Of a DNA stretch of 64,000 nt, positions 56,484-64,000 are shown piece after piece. The position numbers and the translations under genes were made by a program. Below the pieces are notes generated by a model. The model did no database searches. It saw only the letters and a list, made by a program, of their open reading frames with translations, and was not told where the DNA came from. Numbering within the stretch: the stretch's first letter is position 1; each line of letters starts with the position of its first letter. Location of the stretch: NCBI RefSeq assembly GCF_026210795.1, contig NC_089458.1, positions 2,992,001 through 3,056,000 of the forward strand, read 5' to 3'. This DNA comes from Rhizophagus irregularis. Lineage: Eukaryota; Glomeromycota; Glomeromycetes; Glomerales; Glomeraceae.

Positions 56484-58000
56484 TATAATATTGAAAATAA
56501 CTTATTATATATTTAATTTTAAATTTTAAAACTACTGAAATGAAAAAAAAATTTGATTACTTTTATAATTATTTAATTAATACAAATAATTATATTTTGA
56601 ATTATTTACTAAATTGATCTTTTCAACTTTAAATAAACTAATGGAAAATAAAGGTACTTATTATGTTACTATTATACTAATAGTTCATTTTATTATTAAT
56701 ATTTATTATTATATAGTAAAATAAATCTATCATTAAATAAGTAATAATAGAATTAAATAAATAACTTACGAGCTATATTATTTAATAATTTTTTAAATAA
56801 AGAAATTAGTTAGTTTAAATTATATGTAAAAATTATAATAATAAATAATAATAAAATTAAATAAATAACCTACACCCTATATTAGTGCACATGTAAGGTA
56901 CTATATTGTATGATAAATGGTTTGTGAGTTAATAATATTTATGTAGTGTAGTAGTTAGTTACATTTATATATACTTTCTATTACTTTTTCTACTTAAATA
57001 AACTTGCAAATGTGCTGTGAAATTAAAAAAAAAAGAAATTTTTACAAAATCAACCTTTTACTTATATCTAAAAATAAATAAAATCTGATAGAATTTTGTT
57101 TAATATATTATATATTTATTTATTTATTTTTTTATTTTCACAAATTATCTAGTGTGATAAATAAATAATCTATTACTATATAATATATGAAATATAAAGA
57201 AAATTTATATATAAGTATAAATCTAATTTTAAACCCAGGATGATTTAACTTAGATGATTTAACCACCTCTAGCAAATTTTATATAATTTTGCCCAAATTT
57301 TCAAAAAAAATATAAATTATAGTTACAATCAAAAACAAGAAAAATTATCAAAAATGTAAGAAAGCTTGGTCATTATGCTCTATAATGTCCAAATAAATAA
57401 AATCTATATAAAATGAATTGAATAATGACACAAACAAATTTTTTTTTTAAAAAAAAAAATTGATTGATGTAAAATATAAATTTTGGGGGTGATTTGGTCC
57501 AAGTTATTTAACCCAGGGGGAAGTTAGCGAAACTCATTATAATTAGACAAGATCATATTATAAAATAAAAAAAAGAAATAATTTGTAAGATTTAAATTTT
57601 AAAAATTAATTTTTTAAATTTTGAAATAATGTTGATTTTGATAAAATATGTATGACGCAAATGTATAAATGTTGGTTTAATCAAAATTAATTTGAATTGT
57701 TATCCCACACGCCTGCACGATCTCCATCTCCTTTCAGTTGTTGCGATGAAATCATTCGTCAATCAATGTAAGGAAGAAATATGAGAAAGTCAAATTTTAC
57801 GGTAAAAATTATTCTGATTACTCTGAAGAAAATCAGATCAGAACATATCGCGTGGATAATCGAAATAATGTTTTTTTAAAAAAAAATACTATACACGATT
57901 TTAAAATTTAATGATCAATAAATATTTTTTAAATTTAATTATTATTTTTATTTAAAAAAAGAAAAAAAAGAACTTGTGATCAATAGTATTATTAATTAAA
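56484..58000. other. AT-rich region
   Basis: No gene. About 57231-57530 may be an imperfect inverted element (AAACCCAGGATGATTTAAC and TTATTTAACCCAGGGGG), but the match is weak. The right end is the 3' region of the sirtuin gene. Confidence 0.5.
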
Positions 58001-59221
58001 TTATTTTTGAAAGTCTATCAATTCTGTTATTTGTTGAGAAATTAAAGGTAAAATATCACCACAAAGCATTTCAATTTTTAACCAAGCTAAATTATCTCCT
58101 CTCGTTTCTCCAGAATTAATGATTACAATATTTTTACCAGAATCATGAGCAGATTTTATCAACCTAAAAGCCGAATAAGTAACCAAAGAGGATCCTACAA
58201 CCATTATTGCACTACAATCCTTTACCATATCAGAAGCAATTAATTTAACGGATGATTTAATATTTTCTCCAAAAAATATAATTGAAGGTTTATAAATTCC
58301 CTTTTTACATTGATCACATGATGGATAACGGAAAGTTTCATACGAAGTATTTGATGGTAAATCTACATCACCATCAGGTCTCACTTTTGGTTTAATCTTA
58401 AATGATTCAATTTGATTTAAAAATTCTTTCCATTCAGGATTTAATTCATTCAATATATCTTGATAATTAGATCTTTTTTGTATATGACCACATTGCATAC
58501 AATGAACTTCATGTAAAGTACCATGAAGTTCTAAAATATTTTTTGTTCCTGCTTTTTGATGTAATCCATCAACATTTTGTGTGACTATATTTTGAATATA
58601 ACCTAAAGATTGTAATTGTGTAAAAGCAATATGTGAGGAATTTGGTTTCGTTTTTTGTACTGGTGGCCATCCGAGAAATGATCTGGCCCAATAACGTTGA
58701 CGAAATCTATGTTGACCTGCAAACTATTATTATTTTAAACTAATTAGAAATAATATAAAAAATATTAATTAAAAACGATAAAATGATAAAAAAAAGGTTG
58801 TAGACATCAAACCTCATGATAAAATATTGGTTTATAATTCTTGTTTATTACATAGGTTCCCTGTTAAAAAATGAACCAATATATTAATAAATAAATTTAC
58901 AAAATTAAACAATTTTTTAATATAAGTTTGACGGCATTACTTGTGGTCCTCGATAATCAGGAATTCCTGAATCAGTACTCACACCTTAAATAATTTCAAC
59001 AAAAAGAAATTAACAATCTTGTAGAAAAAAAAAAGCAAGAATTGTACGCAATAAAAGCATAAAGTTTATTTCCCACCTGCTCCTGTTAATATTAATAATT
59101 TTCCATTATTTGCTTTAAAAAAATTGGACATTCGTTGAATTACTTCTATATTAGATGACGGTTTAATAGCATTTGAATTAACTATAGTCGGAACTATTTT
59201 AATTGGAACAAAAATTCGCAT
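58001..59221 (-). CDS. Sirtuin, SIRT4-type (class II) NAD-dependent lysine deacylase, 319 residues
   Basis: NAD-dependent protein deacylase or ADP-ribosyltransferase, usually mitochondrial for this class. Four exons on the minus strand (59221-59077, 58984-58941, 58860-58813, 58723-58001) give 320 codons. Motifs: GAGVSTDSGIPDYRGP at residues 47-62 (NAD pocket), TQNVDGLH at 127-134, catalytic His in LELHGTLHEV (H146), zinc ligands C154, C157 and C215, C218, FFGENI after the second pair, VVGSSLVTYSAFRL and IINSGETRGD for NAD ribose binding. The GAGxSTxSGIPDYRG form and an RYWARSFLGWPP helix are SIRT4-like. The N-terminus (MRIFVPIKIVPTIVNSNAIKPS) is basic and lacks acids for its first 20 residues, which would suit a short mitochondrial leader. 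No close neighbours of related function. Confidence 0.94.
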
Positions 59222-62200
59222 GGCTTTTCATTCATGTTAAAAGTATTAAAAAAAGAAAACAAACTCTAATTTTGTACATGCCAAATCACATGACTTTTCG
59301 CATCTGATCCAATCAAAGTTGACCTTTCTAAAACCGTGAAAGCCGTGAAACTTTCAATACTTTAATGAAATAAATTTAATATTTCATTGAAGGTGAGCTT
59401 AAATATTTTATCTTTTTGAATATACATAATTTTAAAAATATATATTGTGGATGTAAAGATGGAAACTATCAAATTTTTTTTAAAAATTTTAAAATCATTT
59501 ATCAAATTATTGTGACATAATTTTAATAATATATATTATATTGGAGATGTAATGAAAGATGATTTAAAACTATATTGTTACAGTCCAGAACTGCATAAAT
59601 TACACCTTAAAAATACATGTGGATACTTTGTGCAATAACATGGCCTAATTCATTCGGTTACTAGGATTATACCCGAGTCTTTTAAATGAGGGTACTGAAG
59701 GTACGTTTTTAAAAGAGAATGTTTTTATTTTATGCAGTGCTAAACGATAATTTTTGCGTTCTAATTATCTTCTCAGTTCTCAATTAAATGGATCGCGCTG
59801 CCGCTCACGAATAACATTCAGGGTTACTTCTATAAAAGGTGAAAAGGGGGTGATAAAGTTTGGGACTCTGAACTTATCAGCCAGGAGTACATTTGCACAT
59901 GGTAATAATGATATTAACCAAAGGATAGAAGTTCCATCTCATTTTTGCGCCATGATCATAGAAGTTTTCAGTTAACATAATTAACTGCATATGTCATCAT
60001 AATACATGTGCGTGTAAATTAAAAATTCGTGCGTACATGTAATTAATTATCATCTTACTGCTTACCTTTTTATATAATAAAGATGTTTTTTAAATGATTG
60101 GCAATAAATTACTATATGTAACTATTTGCATTAAAAAGTCTTTCAATACAAAAACAATTTCATTTATTGATTATGTAGGGTCTTACCGATTTTTTATTCA
60201 ATTCGACAATATAACCCAAATATTGATTGATGTAGAGTTTGTTCTAGACAGAAAAAAAAGATTTTATTTTTTTTTGCCTAATTAATCTCTATTTTCATAC
60301 ATTATTATCATTTTTCATACCATTATTTCTCTGCAATTCATTTTAATTCTAAACCTTATATTGTAAAAAAGGAAGTGTTATTGTTTTACAAGATGTGCAA
60401 AGTAAATGGTATGCTTTGTATTAGAACAAGATCATCAGTTATGTTGAGATTTTCATCTGTTTTATCGATATAGTATAATACTGTACCCTGAGCAGTAACT
60501 AGAGGATAACTCTGTGGAACTATATGAGAAGTTATTTGAAGAGTGAATTAGAAGAAAGGTATTATAAAGATTAAAGGCTATAAAGGGAATAACTACCAAA
60601 ATAAATCGATTCTGTAACAGGTAATGATAAATTAGTAAGATCAAAGTTTCATTATATGCTTTCAGTTTGTTTCTTCGACTTAGTCAACATAAAATGAAAT
60701 ATATAAGTAGTGAGTAATTCCTTTTTCTTTATTGGTACAATTGTACATCAGTACGACGATGATAATCAATGAACTTCACGTGTTACTTAAAATTTTAGTG
60801 TTCTTTTAATTGTACAATGATAAGAAAAAAAATATATAATAAAATTTTTTTTGTATTCTTTTATTTGTACAATATGATAAATATACAGAATTAAGTTAAT
60901 AATATATAATATTAAATAAATAAATTAGTACTGCATGTACTGTATATATATATATATATATATATACAATTTTAATAATAAATGAGGAGTAGGTACAGTA
61001 CTTAAAATAAGAAAATAATGAATAAATTCAGGTAAGGGATACTTAAAAATCGCAGGGTAACCATAAAGTGAAAATAAATAAAACTTTGAAGCATAATAAA
61101 TAATAAATAAAAATTACATAATTAAATCATACTGTAAATCTTATATAAAAAATATATTATCTAAGCTGACCCTGCTTAAGGAAATGTCCATAATAAGTTA
61201 TGTAAGGTACTTTGAAAATCAATATTCAATTAGACAAATTCATGAAATTGAAGGAAAAATGGGAAATGACTTTTTAAGAATGTACCCGGATTATTTAGTA
61301 TAAGATAAGAAATATGGTATGATAAGGAATGTAACAGGTAATGTATCATAAGTATATGAAAGAAATCGAATTCTTTTTATTTATTTATTTATTTATTTTA
61401 AATCATAGTGTGTACAGAAAAATCACAATCTCCTAATTCATTTACTATTCCCATCTAAAATATTAAGAGAGTTTGCATGAATTGGCGGATGGACACATTT
61501 TGATAAGTGTACATTATTTCTTGAGTTACCTCAAGATAACATCTCAATGCACAATCTAATGATATTTAAACCTCTTTCAAAAGAGAGAGAAATTAAAAAC
61601 GGATTGAATTTCAGTCCGGTTTTAATTTCTTTTTACTTTCATTTATTAAGAAATTTTTTTTTTAAATATTATATATTGAGATATATTCATATAATTTCTT
61701 TTAAAATTAATTTTTTTTATTTATTGCTCATAAAATAGCAAAAATGAAAGGTTTGTAACACGTTCATTATTGAATATTTATGGAAATCTGCATATCATTT
61801 GCCAAACAAAATTTGTGTTTTTTTTACGTTATGCTGGCTGGCGTAATTCTACCAATAGGTGTCACAAGGATGATCATAACAATTATCGTAGAAATTCTTT
61901 AATTAATAAACCTTAAATAATATTTTAAAGAAGAAATTTAACGATATCAAAAAAAAAAAGAATAAACATCATGGCACATATTAGCATCAATAACAAAATT
62001 AATTATGCCAAAATACTTTTTAATCCCGAGATAATCAAGATGGAAGAAGATTTGATTTGCCAATTTTTAAAGTTTCGGCTATTTAATAAAATTGATTTTT
62101 GGTGCTGAATTTACATATGCAACATTATTTAAATATGAACAAAATAAATTTATGGCTATGTATGTTGAGCACACATTGTTTAATTTAACCTGGGTAATCC

Positions 62201-64000
62201 AATTTGAAACAATATGAAAGATGATCAACAAGCATAAGACATAAGTAACCCTTTCGTTTCATTCAATCATTGACCCTATATAAAGATAAAATACGTTTAT
62301 TACGTTAAACCCACAATAACTTGACATTATTCTTTTGTTAAAAAAAAAATATATAATTATCAGTTTTCTTTTTTATCTACTTTATCTATATAAGTGATTA
62401 TTGATACTAAAAATTTGTTTGAACCCGCTTTTATCTTTTTATCTTAAAAAATACGATAGGAATGAAAAGGTTATGTCAAAACATAGTAACTGTTTAACGT
62501 TTTACAATGAATTATTTAAATGATACCTATGCAATAGAAAGAAAATGTAACAAATTAATTGTGATACTTTTGAACATAAATTTTTCTTTCTCCCTTTGAA
62601 AGAGGATGCAAAACATTGTATATTTCGCTTTGTGAACTTGTAATTGAGTTTAAGCCAATTTTACTAATTAAATCCTTTCCTGTTAATGTCTAATATATAA
62701 ATATAAATATATATATATATTTTTACTTATATATAAAAGTGTCTTGTTCTCATCTCTTTTTTTTCATCATCAGATCGAAAGAAATAAAAAAAAAAATTTA
62801 TACTTAAGAACAATTCGTTTGTTTCTCTCCTACATATTCCACCTTGAAATTAAGCATTACATAAAAAGGCCAAAAAAACATGATTCAATCATTTTAATTA
62901 ATATTATGATGAGATCTTGATCTCAAATATCGATATTTTTTATTATGTTATAAAAATTATGATTACTATTAATAAACAGCAAGGGAACCCGATGCACTTA
63001 TATTAATATATTTTCGACTTCATCGCAATGTTATTTTTTCTTTAAAGGCTATTTTATTCTTTTATAATTACTGCCAATTATGTTATTTTCTTTTCTTTTA
63101 TTTTTTAGTTTGAAAATAGATGGATGAAATTACTACGATATTCTTTCTCCCTTAACCCCCTCTATACATTAAATTACAAAAATATATATTATATTTTATT
63201 GACCAATTCTTTTTATATTTCTTTTAAATCGCTTTTTATATATATTATTAAATATCAATGTCAATCGCTTTTCGGATAATACCAGAGATATAAATTTTTA
63301 AACGTTTAGCTGTATTTATTTATGTGAACATTCATTACGATTATATTTTTCACTTTTTGATTGATTTTTTTTTCGTTATATATAAATTTCGTTAAATTTT
63401 TTTCGTATTTTTCGTATTTTTAGAAGATTAGAAATTTTATTTCCATGGATCTTTTTCCTTTTTCAATTTTATTTTGTTCTATTTATCTCTTTCTTTTTTT
63501 TTTAAAAAAAAAATCAATAGACAAAAATCATAAAAAAAAAATAATAAAATCGGTTTAAAAATCATATTATGGTGTGTTATACTCTAATTATTTTATTCAT
63601 ATCCAAATTTTATTAGCTAATATAAATGAGCGGAGTTATGGGTTAGAAGTTCAAACCCCGTTCAAGGTTATTCTATTATCGTTAAATTAGTCCGTTTATT
63701 ATGTAAATCATGTCATAATACTTTGAATTAGATAATACCACCTGAACGTTGTAGGTAAATAACCTTAATTTTTAATAATTATTAAAGAAATAAACTTGTG
63801 TTTTTCTTTATAGCATATAAAGGTAAGTGCAAATTACCTACATTAATTAAATAATAAATCCGTAAAAAAAAAATACTTTACCGAAAAATAATTAATTTTT
63901 ATTATAAATAAATCGGATAAATAAAATAATTTTTAAATTGGTCTATTTTTTATAAATAACACTTAAAAGAAATATTTATTTATTATATAATCAAACCTTC
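59222..64000. other. Gene-poor right end of window
   Basis: No gene is supported on either strand; open frames of 60-73 codons show no family and biased composition. It contains a (TA)n tract at 60942-60966 and a pol III box-B-like site at about 63648. The start holds the sirtuin promoter. Confidence 0.5.
60942..60966. repeat. (TA)n microsatellite
   Basis: About 25 bases of TA dinucleotides following CTGCATGTACTG. Confidence 0.9.

Noticed and set aside
57231-57530. Possible 300-base TIR element with CCCAGG ends
   Set aside because: The ends match only loosely and no target duplication is visible; kept as a remark only.
59754-59975. 73-codon frame with a relatively balanced composition
   Set aside because: No recognisable motif or splice context; left as possible noncoding sequence.
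1-64000. CRISPR array
   Set aside because: Tandem repeats seen are adjacent arrays without unique spacers, and the gene structure is eukaryotic.

Overview
The window looks like nuclear DNA of an early-diverging fungus, most likely an arbuscular mycorrhizal fungus of the Rhizophagus (Glomeromycotina) type. It is very AT-rich. Its genes carry many short GT-AG introns, usually 50-90 bases. Long gene-poor stretches are filled with decayed transposable elements and short terminal-inverted-repeat (TIR) elements. The organism is an inference from style and gene content; no marker gene fixes it.

Seven host genes can be read. The five complete multi-exon models with four or more exons (1005, 486, 371, 602 and 319 residues) and two shorter ones (311 and 232) all close exactly in frame. 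Left end: the 3' part of the TFIIIC subunit TFC4/GTF3C3 (1-769, +), a large 12-exon fungal protein perhaps of the DUF1765 family (1689-5556, +), the tRNA m1A58 methyltransferase subunit TRM6/GCD10 (5900-8113, +), and, converging on it, a copper-fist transcription factor of the MAC1/CUF1 type (8641-10010, -). Middle: an NmrA-like protein (29855-31046, -) and an NTF2-like protein (33176-33956, -). Right: malic enzyme (51644-53913, +) and a SIRT4-type sirtuin (58001-59221, -).

Between them, 10.5-26 kb is a nested transposon graveyard. It holds a broken multicopy-type gene (10509-12960, -), a LINE fragment with RNase H sequence (about 17270-19610, -) and a DDE-transposase-like pseudogene (20175-25919, -). 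Two hAT-like short elements sit inside the LINE fragment and one inside the transposase pseudogene. Each of the three has an exact 8-base target duplication, and removing the element rejoins the host reading. From 38 to 57 kb there are further MITE-like elements, including three with CAGT...ACTG ends and TA duplications (47742, 49624, 55744) typical of pogo/Tc1-mariner. A fourth TA-flanked element lies at 49123. An unrecognised, partly broken gene lies at 42738-44217.

The most unusual pattern is a short internal motif close to GATCYAGTGATC. It recurs in at least five TIR elements whose ends and target duplications are otherwise unrelated. Most of the rest (26-29 kb, 34-38 kb, 39-41 kb, 44-47 kb, 59-64 kb) shows no supportable gene.
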